A stretch of 64,000 bases of DNA from Symsagittifera roscoffensis. Taxonomy: Eukaryota; Xenacoelomorpha; Acoela; Convolutidae. Shown here piece by piece: positions 1 to 11,128 of this stretch. Within the stretch, counting starts at the first letter, position 1, and each line of letters starts with the position of its first letter. The notes beneath the pieces were generated by a model. That model saw only the letters and a program-made list of their open reading frames with translations. It made no database searches and was not told the origin of the DNA. The translations under genes and the position numbers were made by a program. The stretch spans positions 46,294,101-46,358,100 of the forward strand of contig NC_087063.1 of assembly GCF_963678635.1 (NCBI RefSeq), written 5' to 3'.

Positions 1-945
1 CCTTCGACAAAGTAGTGGGACCATTCGACAAAGTATCGGGACTTCGCTATATTATTGGTACCCTTCGCCAAAGTGTTGGGACGCTTCGCTAAAGTGTTGA
101 GACCCTTCGCCAAAGTGTTGGGACCCTTCGCTAAAGTGTTGGGACCCTTCGCCAAAGTCTTGGGACACTTCGTTTAAGTGTTGGGACCCTTCGACAAAGT
201 GTTGGGACCCTTTGCCAAAGTGTTGGGACCCTTTGCTAAAGTGTTGGGACCCTTCGCCGTAGTCTTAGGACCCTTCACCAAAGTGTTGGGACCATTTACC
301 AATGTGTTGGGACCCTTCGACAAACTCTTGGGACCCTTTGCCAAAGTGTTGGGACCCTTTGCCAAAGCGTTGGGACCCCTCACCAAAGTCTTGGGACCGT
401 TCACCAAACTGTTGGGACCCTTCGACAAAGTGTTGGGACCCTTCGACAAAGTGTTGGGACCCTTCGACGAAGTATTGGGATGCTTTGCCAAAGCGTTGGG
501 ACCCCTCACCAAAGTCTTGGGACCGTTCACCAAACTGTTGGGACCCTTCGACAAAGTGTTGGGACCCTTCACCAAAGTGTTGGAACCCTTCGACAAAGTG
601 GTGGGTCCCTTCGCCAAAGTCTTGGGACCCTCCACTTAAGTGTTGGGACCCTTCGACAAAGTGTTGGAACCCTTCGCTGAAGTATTGGGACGCTTTGCCA
701 AAGCGTTGGGACCTCTCACCAAAGTCTTGGGACCGTTCACCAAACTGTTGGGACCCTTCGACAAAGTGTTGGGACCCTTCGACAAAGTGTTGGGACCCTT
801 CGACGAAGTGTTGGGACCATTCGCTAAAGTATTGGGACTCTTCACCAAACTGTTGAGACCCTTCGCTAAAGTCTTGGGACCCGTCACCAAAATGTTGGGA
901 CCCTTCGAAAAAAGTGTTGGGAACCTTCGATAAAGTGTTGGGACC
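1..945. repeat. 21-bp minisatellite (GGGACCCTTC core)
   Basis: About 40 degenerate head-to-tail copies of a 21-bp unit of the form TGTTGGGACCCTTCGACAAAG fill the left edge, and the array probably continues outside the window. Variants at the GACAAAG part (GCCAAAG, ACCAAAG, GCTAAAG) recur in similar order around 360-480, 480-560 and 690-760, so there is higher-order structure. Since 21 is a multiple of 3, the array keeps long open frames on both strands; these are repeat artefacts, not genes. The GGGACCCTTC core is shared with the array at 19186-19515 in the leader of the gypsy element. Confidence 0.95.
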
Positions 946-1110
946 CTTAAAACGCTATCCCAGGACTCAATTGTTGGGACCCTTAAAATGCTATCCATGA
1001 CTCAAGTGTTGGGACCCTTAAAATGCTGTCCCAGGACTCAAGTGTTGGGACCCTTAAAATGCTGTCCCAGGACTCAATTGTTGGGACCCTTAAAACGCTA
1101 TCCATTAAAA
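935..1110. repeat. 35-bp tandem repeat derived from the same core
   Basis: Five copies of a 35-36-bp unit begin with TGTTGGGACCCTTAAAA and continue with a CTRTCC(C)AGGACTCAA part. The first half is the core of the adjacent 21-bp minisatellite; the second half is new. It looks like a second expansion at the edge of the 21-bp array. Confidence 0.9.
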
Positions 1111-1535
1111 TGCAAATGTGTTGGGACCTTTCTGTCTCAAACCCAATGCAAGCGAAAGTACAATTTTTTTTAAGTCTTTTGGTGGTTGCAGATGCACCAA
1201 TACTTTGTGAAATGATGAAAACCGAAAACAATAAAAGCCAGTTTATAAAAACAAGAAAAAGGCTATATACCCAAAAGTCATTAGCGACAAGGGATGTCTT
1301 TTGAAAAAAATGTGTGGTACCTGACTCTCATGCGTTATTCCCCCTCTATTAACGTTCTTACGGGGCTTTTACCTGTTGAGTTCCGAAAACTAGTCTATTT
1401 CCGTTCCCCCCACCCGATCCGGCCAGGTTACATACCTTTTTTCGAGTTTCCTATCGAGTACCTTTGCGTTTCAACTCTTGTTTTGAGTCGTTAACTAGAC
1501 CTCTCCAAGCTCTAGTTAGTTTAATGTAACTAAAT
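1111..1535. other. Spacer between minisatellite and LTR copy A
   Basis: No gene, RNA or clear repeat is recognised here. There is a pyrimidine-rich stretch around 1330-1470. If LTR copy A is a minus-strand 5' LTR this would be leader sequence, but no TGG-starting primer binding site is obvious next to the LTR edge. Confidence 0.4.
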
Positions 1536-2794
1536 TGACAATGCGCCCGGATATACATATCGACGGAAACAAAAGCTAGGTTCTCAAACGACTGACTTGG
1601 GTCTAAACACAGCTCTACTTGCTTTTCACCGTCTCTTCCAAAGCCAGTTCTTTTGGTGGTCTTTCTAACCTCAGGTCGATAAAAAATTTTACTGTTTCCG
1701 GCTTCGATCAGAACGCTCTAATTAACTTAAATACAGGCAAAAATAGTGAGCTCATGGCTGAGTCTCAGTTTCCCCAGACGACGAGGTCACTCCTAAAAAC
1801 AGGGCTACAACTTATTTATTATATTACTTTTTGTTTTTTGTTTTTGTTCAGTAGATAAAAATCATCAACTCCATCAAAGATGGATCAACCCTTAACTCCT
1901 AGCTTCCCGTAGTCTGAAAATGACTTTAGTTGTTAATTGAATTCAAATCAGGACATCTCCTGGAAGCTACAATTTATTAAACACAGTTTGACTTCTCCTC
2001 CATGCTCTTTTTTTTCAGGAAGGATATACACGCCGTCCCAACACCCTTCCTGATACTCGGAAGTCGTGTTGTAACGATTGTAGCAGCACAATCGTTACAA
2101 CTCGGAATGGTTGTCGGTCACAAAAGAATTCTTATCATTCGTATTTCTCGTCTGACTATTCTCTGTCTAATTTTTGTGTTGTTCTCGTTTAGAATACTGT
2201 TCTTCTGTTTTCGCCGTTTTCAGTGTGTGCAAAATTCCGACGTTTTAACGTGTCTTTCTTTTAAAAAAGTTACATGTTAGCACAAACTAACCCTTCCTCG
2301 CTCGCTAAAATGCACGATTTACGCTGCTAATCCATCAAAACCGTTAATCTTCCAACTCCGATGTCACAATAAAAATCATCATCTCCATCAAAGATGGATC
2401 AACCCTTAACTCCTAGCTTCCCGTAGTCTGAAAATGACTTTAGTTGTTAATTGAATTTAAATCAGGACATCTCCTGGAAGCTACAATTTATAAAACACAG
2501 TTTGAGTTTAATTTTTGTGTTGTTCTCGTTGTTATCTGTCTAATTTTTGTGTTGTTCTCGTTGAGAATACTGTTCTTCTGTTTTCGCCGTTTCCAGTGTG
2601 TGCAAAATTTCGACGTTGTAACGTGTCTTTCTTTTTAAAAAGTTATATTTAGCCCAAACTAACCCTTCCTCGCTCGCTAAAATGCACGATTTACGCTGCT
2701 AATCCATCAAAACCGTTAATCTTCCAACTCCGATGTCACATTAAAAAATCAAATTCTGACTTTGCCGTTTCGTACATTCTGGTCGAATGTCACA
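1536..2794 (-). repeat. LTR copy A (Ty3/gypsy family of this window)
   Basis: Closely similar to the LTRs at 5127-6045 and 21413-22335. Its right edge ends CGAATGTCACA, the inverse of the TGTAACATTCG left edge seen in the other copies, which suits LTR ends. It carries the conserved palindrome at about 2069-2102 (GTTGTAACGATTGT, six-base loop AGCAGC, ACAATCGTTACAAC). It is longer than the others because roughly 370 bp are duplicated internally: the run starting AAAATCATCATCTCCATCAA near 2370 repeats the sequence from about 1858. The left edge is blurred. Confidence 0.75.
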
Positions 2795-5126
2795 TACTCC
2801 CCAGACAGCCCGCTCAATGTCCTCATTGAGTCTCGTAGTCTTCATCAAAATGGTACAGTGCCATCGAACAGAATTTACAAAATGCATGAAATCACTTCTA
2901 CCCACGTCACATCGACTCACCGCAAAATACAAATGGCATCCTACTACATTATTATAACCTTCCAATTTTTTTCACTAATCTGTACTTTCGAGGATATGAA
3001 TTAGGATAAAGCATTTTTTCTGACTTCTAACGTCAATGTCCCGATTTAAAACTTTTTCTCCTAGGTTTAAAAAGTGTTGGGACGCAGGACGGTCCTGTTA
3101 ACCAACAAACATCAATTATCCTACTATGCTTTTTCCCTTCGGCAATTTAGTTGTTATTGGTCTTAAATATTGAAATTAAGAAAATTGGTGGTCAAAAGCA
3201 ACAATGAAAAAGTCTTACTCTTCAAGAGATTACCCAAGCTTTCATATCACCACAAAGTGATCAGTCATTTTATTAATTAAAAGCATTCATGCAGGCTGGA
3301 AAATTTAATATACTCGGGCCTTTCTAGATAAAGAGTAAGTGTCTCTAAAGCCACTAACTAAAATCACAATACAAATTTATAAACGCAACGAATTCGGTAA
3401 TCTTCAAAATTCAACTTCAGTTTCCATTGCAAACTTAGTTGCTTTGTTTCTCATTTGAGTTTTTCTCACACAAACAATTCTGAGTTTTAACATCTTCTCC
3501 TTCGTTGATTTTATGTGTCTTTCCTAGTACACTCTTTGTTTTTGTCGTTTGGAAGTTCTAAAACTACCAAATTCTTCTAATTTTCTTCTTTTTGCATCTT
3601 GTTTTTTGGCTATTTGTCAATGTTCCATCTGCTCCTCCTGTGACATTGACTCCGCATTTTCAATCTCAGTGTCGGGCAACACGTCAGTAGCTATTCTGAC
3701 GCTATTGGTGCCAGTCCTCCAACTTTTCTGCTCTTCTACGCTCGGTTTACAACAAGGTAGATGATCAACGTTAGTTTCCTTGTTTCGGCAGAAGCTGTTT
3801 TGGAGGCACAACGTCACGTTTCTCTCCCTATCTTCCTTTAACATTTCTTCTCTTTCTCTCCCCTCACACTCCTCATCTGTTCTAGACGTCCTTTTCACTG
3901 CGCTGGTCACTGCGTTTCGATGAGTTACAAAAGCTCGCTTGAAAGCTCCTGCTCCAATGTCCAGCTGATACGCACTGTACACTCTGCTGTGCTTCTACAT
4001 ATGATGCTTGACATATTCGTACAAACATGCAGTCAAGTTGGCTCTAAACCATGGCATCAGTCGTCTAATGGCCCATATCTTTTTCACTTCCATCGGAAAA
4101 AGCTATCACAACCAGAAGGTGGACACGTTCCCGTTTAACCGTACCACCGGTACTCTAGAATGGGCATGTAGTCCGGAGCTGTGTCAGTAACACTATCTCT
4201 TGTGCTTTTCTACCTCATGCGGTTGGAGCCAATTCGGTTCACTTGTGACATGAGACTACAAACCGTGCGACATGAGACTACCAAAATACCCCCCCCCCCT
4301 CACTATAGAATAAAGAACGCCCCCATGGTCAGGTCTCATAATACCTAAAACACGCGAATGCCGTTAAAAACAGGGTCGGAACCTTAAACATACCGTTAGA
4401 TTTTAATGGACAGTGGAGCTTTGTTCCATTTCAGATGGATCAACCTAAAAACCCTCCTCAACTCAACATAATCACATAAAACACATTCAAGAAATTTAAA
4501 TTAGGTACTCACTAACCGACACGACCTCTATAATTGAATAACTAAGTCGTAAAGCAACTCTAGAATTGATTTAGGTTAATTAAGTCTAACTCAAGAAGTT
4601 TTGAATAAATAAATTTTAACTCAAGAATAAGCTTTACTATCTGGACCATTGTGCAGCTTCAGCTGTCCACTTTTCCACTGAAGGTTCACTCTGGTGCAAT
4701 CAATCGTTTTTCTTTCTCTCTTCCTGCAATTTGCGTCGTATATGGCTTTACTCGCGTCGTATATTGCCAGTTAAATTTTGACTAGTATTTTTACTCTAGT
4801 AGTTTTCAGCCACTTTCCCGCGATTCTCACTCGAATCTTCTGTTCTATTTTCCTCGTATTTTCAGTTGTCGCGAGAAACTTGAGCATGACAGGCTCAATT
4901 CGAATTTTTGAAAAAGTACATTTCTCCCCAAATACAAGATTAAACGTTCAGCTCAAGGTCAAAATTCCACATATGCACGACTGGCAGATACACGATATTT
5001 CGATAAGCACGATGTCTTGTCTTGTCACGATAAGAAGCTTCGTTCTTCTTCTATTTTTTCACTCTACAGGTCGACCGATTTTCGTCGTATAATTCAATTG
5101 TTGTGATTTTTCGTCAATTTTTGGTA
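2795..5126. repeat. Sequence right of LTR copy A, partly duplicated
   Basis: The first ~890 bp (2795-3680) recur right of LTR copy B (6046-6933), so this is either internal sequence of a related element or a duplicated flank. At 3070 it holds a GTGTTGGGACGCAGG motif resembling the minisatellite unit. A poly-C run lies at about 4290. Apart from the minus-strand open frame at 3617-3982, nothing coding is recognised. Confidence 0.5.
3617..3982 (-). CDS. Unrecognised minus-strand ORF fragment
   Basis: An open frame of 121 codons with a charged, protein-like composition: rich in Glu, Arg and Lys, with a Cys-containing middle. It lies right of LTR copy A. Its 3' part also exists next to LTR copy B up to 6933, where LTR copy C cuts it off. 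The element's transcription runs leftwards, so this could be the 3' end of an element ORF. No domain is recognised and no start is convincing; it may be a pseudogene fragment. Confidence 0.3.
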   Translation of the reverse strand: MYSAYQLDIGAGAFKRAFVTHRNAVTSAVKRTSRTDEECEGREREEMLKEDRERNVTLCLQNSFCRNKETNVDHLPCCKPSVEEQKSWRTGTNSVRIATDVLPDTEIENAESMSQEEQMEH

Positions 5127-6045
5127 TAGGTAACTTTCGCCTGAAAATACATATCAACGGAAAATAAAGCTAGGTTCTCAAACGACTGGCTTGCGTCTAA
5201 ACACAGCTCTACATGCTTTTCACCGTCTCTGCCAAAGCCAGTTCTTTTGCGGTCTTTCTAATATCGGGTCGATAAAAAACGTTACTGTTTCCGGCTTCGA
5301 TCAGAACGCTCTAATTAACTTAATTACAGGCAGGAATAGTGAGCTCATGGCTGAGTCTCAGTATCCCCAGACCACGAGGTCACTCCTAAAAACAGGGCTA
5401 CTATTTAATTATTATATTACTATTGTTTTTGTTCAGTAGATAAAAATCATCATCTCCATCAAAGATGGATCAACCCTCAACTCCTAGCTTCTCGTAGTCT
5501 GAAAATGGCTTCAGATGTTAATTCAATTTAACTCAGGGCATCTCCTGGAAGCTACAAGTTTATAAAACACAGTTTGAGTTCTCCTCCCGAGACCTCTCCG
5601 GATTCTGGAATCCGGAGAAATAATGCTCTTATTTTTTTCAGGAAGGATATACACGCCATCCCAACACCCTTCCTGATCCTCGGAAGTCTAGTTGTAACGA
5701 TTGTAGCAGCACAATCGTTACAACTCGGAATGGTTGTCGGTCACAATAGAATTTTTATCGTTCGTATTTCTCGTCTGACTATTCTCTGTCTAATTTTTGT
5801 GTTGTTCTCGTTTAGAATACTGTTCTTCTGTTTTCGCCGTTTTCAGTGTGTGCAAAATTCCGACGTTTTAACGTGTCTTTCTTTTAAAAAAGTTACATGT
5901 TAGCACAAACTAACCCTTCCTCGCTTGCTAAAACTCACGATTTACGCTGCTAATCCATCAAAACCGTTAATCTTCCAACTCCGATGTCACAATAAAAAGT
6001 CGAATTCTGACTTTGCATTTTCGTACATTCTGGTCGAATGTCACA
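5127..6045 (-). repeat. LTR copy B
   Basis: About 919 bp, alignable end to end by eye with copy D (21413-22335) and with copy A minus its internal duplication. The right edge is CGAATGTCACA. The palindrome lies at about 5690-5723. No primer binding site beginning TGG is seen inside its left edge, so it is not clearly a 5' LTR. Confidence 0.75.
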
Positions 6046-6933
6046 TACTCCCCGGACAGCCCGCTCAATGTCCTCATTGTGTCTCGTGGTCATCTTCAAA
6101 ATGGTATAGTGCCATCGAACAGAAATTACAAAATGCATGAAATCACTTCTACCCACGTCACATCGACTCACCGCAAAATACAAATGGCATCATACTACAT
6201 TATTATAACTTTCCAACTTCTTTCACTAATCTGTACTTTCGAGGATATGACTTAGGATAAAACATTTTTTCTGACTTCTAACGTCAATGTCCAGATTTAA
6301 AACTTTTTCTCCTAGGTTTAAAAAGTGTTGGGACGCAGGACGGTCCTGCCAACCAACAAACTTCAATTATTCTACTATGCTTTTTCCCTTCGGCAATTTC
6401 GTTGTTATTGGTCTTGAATATTAAAATTAAGAAAATTGGTGGTCAAAAGCAACAATGAAAAAGTCTTACTCTTCAAGAGATTACCCAAGCCTTTCATATC
6501 ACCACAAAGTGATCAGTCATTTTATTAATTAAAAGCATTCATGCAGGCTGGAATATTTAAAATACTCGGGCCTTTCTAGATAAATAGTAAGTGTCTCTAA
6601 AGCCACTAACTAAAATCACAATACAAATTTATAAATGCAACGAATTCAGTAATCTTCAAAATTCAACTTCAGTTTCCATTGCAAACTTAGTTGCTTTGTT
6701 TCTCATTTGAGTTTTTCTCACACAAACAATTCTGAGTTTTAACATCTTCTCCTTCGTTGATTTTTTGTGTTTTTCCTTGTAAACTCTTTGTTTTTGTCGT
6801 TTGGAATTTCTAAAACTACCAAATTCTTCTAATTTTCTTCTTTTTGCATCTTGTTTTTCGGCTATTTGTCAATGTTCCATCTGCTCCTCCTGTGACATTG
6901 ACTCCGCATTTTCAATCTCAGTGTCGCGCAACA
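6046..6933. repeat. Second copy of the region right of LTR A
   Basis: Closely matches 2795-3680, including the GTGTTGGGACGCAGG motif at about 6326, the polypyrimidine stretches and the TCCGCATTTTCAATCTCAG end. Identity stops exactly at 6933, where LTR copy C starts. LTR B plus this block therefore repeats LTR A plus its flank, and copy C interrupts it. Confidence 0.8.
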
Positions 6934-7545
6934 TGTAATATTCGCCCGAAAGTATATATCGAGGGAAAATAAAGCTAGGTTCTAAAACGACTGGCTAGCG
7001 TCTAAACACAGCTCTACATCCTTTCACCGTCTCTACCAAAGCCAGTTCTTTTGGCGGTCTCTCTAACATCGGGTCGACAAAAAACGTTACTGTTTCCGGC
7101 TTCGATCAGATTGCTCCAATTAACCTAATTGCATTCAGAAATAGTGAACTCATGGCTGGGTATCAGTATCCCCAGAACACGAAGTCACTCCTAAAAACAG
7201 GGCTACTACATATTTATTATATTACTATTGTTTTTGTTCAGTAGATAAAAATCATCAACTCTATCGAAGATGGATCAATCCTTTCCCTTAACTCCTAGCT
7301 TCTCATAAATCTGAAAACTAATTTAGATATTATTCATTCAATTCAGGATATGACCAGAAGCTAAAACTTCATAAATGAGAGAGTTATAGTTTTCTCTCGA
7401 GACCCCTCCGGATTCTGGAATCCGGGCAAGCAACGCTCTTATTTCTTCTCGGAAGGCTGGACACGTCGTGCCAACTCCCTTCCTGATTCTCGGAATTCGC
7501 GTTGTAACGATTGTAGCGGCTCAATCGTTACAACTCGGAACGGTC
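6934..7545 (-). repeat. LTR copy C, probable 3' LTR of the gypsy element, U3-truncated
   Basis: Starts TGTAATATTCGCCCG and follows LTR copy D for about 600 bp through the palindrome (7501-7534), then diverges just past it. The ~320 bp that complete the other LTRs (the start of U3 on the minus strand) are missing. It lies 3' of ORF3 in minus orientation, as expected of a 3' LTR. Its left flank (…CGCAACA) does not match the right flank of copy D, so no target-site duplication supports one clean insertion. Confidence 0.7.
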
Positions 7546-7741
7546 TGATTGTCGTTTTCTATCTCGTTTTTGGTCTCGAGGTACCTGTTGTCTCCGTAGT
7601 CGGGTTGACAGGTCCTAATCGTCGCCGTGGATGAATAGTTCTTCTTTCTGGCGCTTTACCCAATCAATCCAGTACTTCTCTTCTTTGCCCTGGCTCGCTG
7701 GACCTTTGCGATCACGGCTGGGACCGCTTCCAGACGTGTTT
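7546..7741 (-). other. Short region between ORF3 stop and 3' LTR
   Basis: About 190 bp. On the minus strand it contains purine-rich stretches (AAAGAAGAGAAG near 7680, GAAAGAAGAA near 7650), which are candidates for a polypurine tract, although neither abuts the LTR. The missing LTR segment suggests the original junction was deleted. Confidence 0.35.
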
Positions 7742-9560
7742 CTAGGTTGGGGGCACGAAGTTTGAGAGTGCCGGTTCATTCGTCGTTTCTTCTTTCGTTA
7801 GTACTCCCTTGTCGAAAAGCTCCACCTCCATTTCGTCCTGTCGCTCCTGGAAGACTCGGTTCATCCAGGCTTGTCCTTCTATACTATCAAAGTGGATTCC
7901 ATGGTGGTAAGTCTGGCCTGATCCATAGCTCTGAGCTCATGTTCGATGTCCATGAGGATCATCCGTCCAGCATTACTACTCGCCAGATTTCTCAGTATGT
8001 TGTTCCACCGGATAACTCCTTCGTTATGCCTCCTTCCTGCCGATGTCAGCGTTCTCGTGCTCATCGGTACGGTGCAGACGCTCAGTACCGCACACTTAAA
8101 CTTCTGCCAGAGAGTAGTGAACAGGCACACCATCATCATTTCCCATTGTGCCTCTTCCTCAGCTGAACCTCTGGACACATTTTTTGTTCCTTTTAGGATC
8201 CTTATGTTAGGGATCCTTCCTGGGTTCATTAGCTCCACCATTTGATATAGCTGGGCTATCGTGGCACCTACAAAGGCCATCACCATGATGATGCAAGAGG
8301 TCCTCAGGTTTTAAAGAACTCTCACCAAACTGTCACCCAGTATCAAATGTGATGTCCCGAGCGGCGATTGTTGCATGTTTATCGTCGGACTCCAAATCGA
8401 TTGATTAAAGCAGGCTCGCGGATCCGCATCCAGAACTCCTGTGAAGTCATTCTCCACTTGGTTGTTCTTCTGCACAACAAACACTCGGGACACTTTCTTC
8501 ATCGGTATTTTTCCTATTTTTCTCTCAGGGGCTCCAGAGGTCTTTGCTAGTAACGTGACACTGTCAGCACCGATTTTTTTATCGTCTCTTGGGAGAGTTC
8601 TACTCTGCCCGTGTCGTCGATTCTTCCATAGGGTGCAGTCATACCGGAATCTGGCGCTTTCCTATTAGCGACAATTCGTCTAGCTGTTTCTATCAAATTC
8701 CGCACCGTCTGCTCCACGACTCGGTCATCTAGGGTGTCACTCGGGTCCGGGATTGTCACTCGACCAGTTGTAGCTGGGAGTCGCGTCTTCGTCGTTTGAC
8801 TCAACTCGCGAGGCGTCAAAAGTTCCATCGGGGAATGCCCATGAGGAACATTCCCTGCAGGTATCGCTTTTTCTACTGCCGTCGTCAACGCCAGCCGTTC
8901 CGATCGCTCTTTTTATTCTCGCCTCATGCGTTCTATTTCTTGATCCTGCTTCTTATTGCAAACTTCAAACAGTTTCTTTCACATATCTCTGTCTTCTTCT
9001 ACAGTGAGCATTGTCTTAGCCACTTGACCTAGCTCTCTTCTGGTCTTCTCAAGTTCTTGCATCGTTCCGTTCAGATCTTGCATCGTCTCGTTCGTCTTGC
9101 AATTTTTTCTTCTACTCTCGCCCTCTTTGGTGGCACAGCTGCTCTCAGTTGTGAACTAGACTAGGCAGCCTCGTTGTTCATCTCTTGATGCATTCCTCTC
9201 AGACCAGGCCTGGGCTTGGTCGGCAGAGGCATCTCACCTGGTTGGTAAGTCCTGGAATTTCCCAACCCAGACTCGTTCGCCAAGTCTTTTTCTGAGAGAG
9301 TCCCGTTTCTCCAGCTCATTACCCTCATGTTGAGGCGGTCCAGTACTCCTCTTTCTCCATAGCCATCAACAAGACTTCCGTTGGCGGTCCCCACGGTTAT
9401 CATGCCTTAAGATGTTTATTAAGGCGACCAGCAACATGACTACCTCTGGGTTCTCCAGAGCGAAGTCTCGATCCATCAGCCGACGATAGATCGCATATAT
9501 CATCGGTCCTACATATGCCTCCGCTAGGTCCATCAGTTCATTCAAATCGAATTTGTTCAT
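7742..9560 (-). pseudogene. Gypsy ORF3: coiled coil plus SGNH/GDSL hydrolase-like domain
   Basis: Coding resumes after the pol ORF with an ATG at 9560 and runs to a TAG at 7744-7742, roughly 600 codons, crossing several frameshifts (near 9400, 9160, 8550 and 7880) and in-frame stops (including a TAA at 8311-8313). In order: a helical N-terminal segment; a Pro/basic segment with PPKRARVEEK (about 9100), a possible nuclear-localisation signal; a heptad-like charged stretch (about 9080-8900) suggesting a coiled coil; a linker; and an SGNH-like domain (about 8350-7900). Visible SGNH blocks are GDSLVR (block I serine), FVGAT (block II glycine) and LKGTKN (block III asparagine). A later D/H pair is only tentative. 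GDSL-type esterases are known in ORF1 of CR1-like LINEs and, as I recall, in extra ORFs of some rotifer LTR elements. The role here is unknown. Confidence 0.6.
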
Positions 9561-10012
9561 TTCGTTAGGTTCGGTCTTGATTATCAGTTTGCTCAATTGA
9601 AATCTGATGATTAATTAAATGATCAATCAGGATCTAGAAAAGAGGTCGTCATGAGTATCTCATTTGTCAGCATTACTCTATTTGTTGGTTAAAATTAATT
9701 TAAATCAGTCAGATTAAAAGATCTTGATCTTAAAATATATTAAAATCAATCTAATGCTAAATATCTTGGAATTTGACCTAAGAATGGAAATTCCAAACGT
9801 TGGATCTATTCCTAAGATCACCATTTAATCATTCATGGTCACTAATCCCTTCGTACCCAGGGTCTTAATAACATAACACATAACACACAACACATCACAC
9901 ACAACACACATAGTATGAGACCTCCTACATGCAACCTAAACTCAGCCTAAACTCAAATAATATTTCTTATGTAAGTATACTTGTATGTTAGTATCAGAAA
10001 AGATTACGTGTA
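9561..10012 (-). other. AT-rich spacer between pol tail and ORF3, with CA-rich microsatellite
   Basis: No coding potential is visible. A degenerate ACACA-type microsatellite lies at about 9868-9920 on the + strand. On the minus strand an AATCATCAG resembling a 3' splice site lies about 40 nt upstream of the ORF3 ATG, so ORF3 could have been expressed from a spliced or separately initiated RNA. That is inference only. Confidence 0.4.
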
Positions 10013-11128
10013 TCAGTGCCTACAGTTCCCGTGGATCAGTCGACCTCGGTTCGGGTCGTATACTGGAGGCGAGAGTTCCTTTACCTCCATTTCCACAAGG
10101 AAGTCTCTCAGTCGCGTCAAGGACAAGACCAAGTTTTCCGGGTTTACGTGCCGCTTCTTCGTCGCCCTCATCACCAAGAAGCATAAATACAATCCTGTTA
10201 CCTGCGAAGCCGCCGAAGGCAAAGCTGCTACGCCTCCTATTCCTGGTCTTTGCTTCCAAAGGAATTATATGTTTTTATATTCTCTCTTAAAATCGGCTGC
10301 TAACGCTGTCCTAAAACTCATGTCCGCTGTGATCGCTTTCGCACATGTTCTATTTGTAAGTATAAAATCGCTATCTGTCAATATTATGCTACTTGAGTAC
10401 TCATCTGGCAAATTGAAATAGGACTCAACTACCCTCCCTATGTCAGGTTTCTTAGGTTCCTCGCCTATTTCTGCTTCTAGATCACCTGTCTCTCTTGCTA
10501 TTATTAATTTTTTTTAATAATATTTCACTGTGGGTAAGTCCTACCCCCACTCCCCGGACAAAAATATCCATCGACGTCCCCGTTGATTGCATACCGGATA
10601 TTAAACCGAAGTTGGATGCAGGAATGAGTAATTGCCCTTCCAGGGCAGCCCAGGAAGGATCATCCCTTTCGGTTTTTTATGTATTTCTTGCTCTCACGCT
10701 CTACATCTTGAATCGTGACACTGGTCTCCTTTGGGTCCGACGTCACTTCGTTCAACCATTCCAAGACCCAAAGATTCGTCAAATCTTGTTCGTACGATTG
10801 CTGTTGCTCGTCGTCAAATTCTACCTCGGGTTTATACAGGTCATTGATCCACTCCTCGTCGCGGGCGTCGACTATGTCTATGTCTTGTGAGACGGCTATT
10901 TCTTCTAGACCCACCACATCTTCCACTATCTTCTTCAGATCTATTCTGCCCACTACGAAGTCATCTCCGCTTACGTCTGTATCGAAAACGGAAGGTCTGG
11001 TTCCAAATTCTTGGGGACCTCCATCTGTTCGGGGTCTTGCCAGTCCTCTTCTGCGTAGGGTAAGGTTTCTTCATCTGCTTCAATCACCTCATTGGGATCC
11101 AGGTCCAGTGGTGGGCTTGATCCTTCCT
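10013..11128 (-). pseudogene. Post-integrase tail of gypsy pol
   Basis: Open minus-strand pieces continue after the integrase: 10953-10660 (acidic, Asp/Glu-rich, with DDEQQQSYEQDLTNL) and 10222-10013 (basic, with LTRLRDFLVEMEVKEL), separated by stops and frame changes around 10260-10660. Composition is protein-like and in the same orientation as pol, so this is probably the C-terminal extension of the polyprotein. No chromodomain or other named domain is recognised. The boundary with the following spacer is the TAA/TAG-rich region below 10013. Confidence 0.5.

Noticed and set aside
174..998. Long open frames on both strands of the minisatellite
   Set aside because: The 21-bp unit keeps frames open; the translations are simple seven-residue repeats with no gene structure.
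7747..8286. Plus-strand ORFs over the gypsy ORF3
   Set aside because: They are antisense to the SGNH-like ORF3, whose minus-strand motifs explain the reading-frame openness.
7742..9560. Retroviral envelope gene downstream of integrase
   Set aside because: No signal peptide, furin-like site or transmembrane anchor was seen; SGNH-like blocks and a coiled coil fit better.
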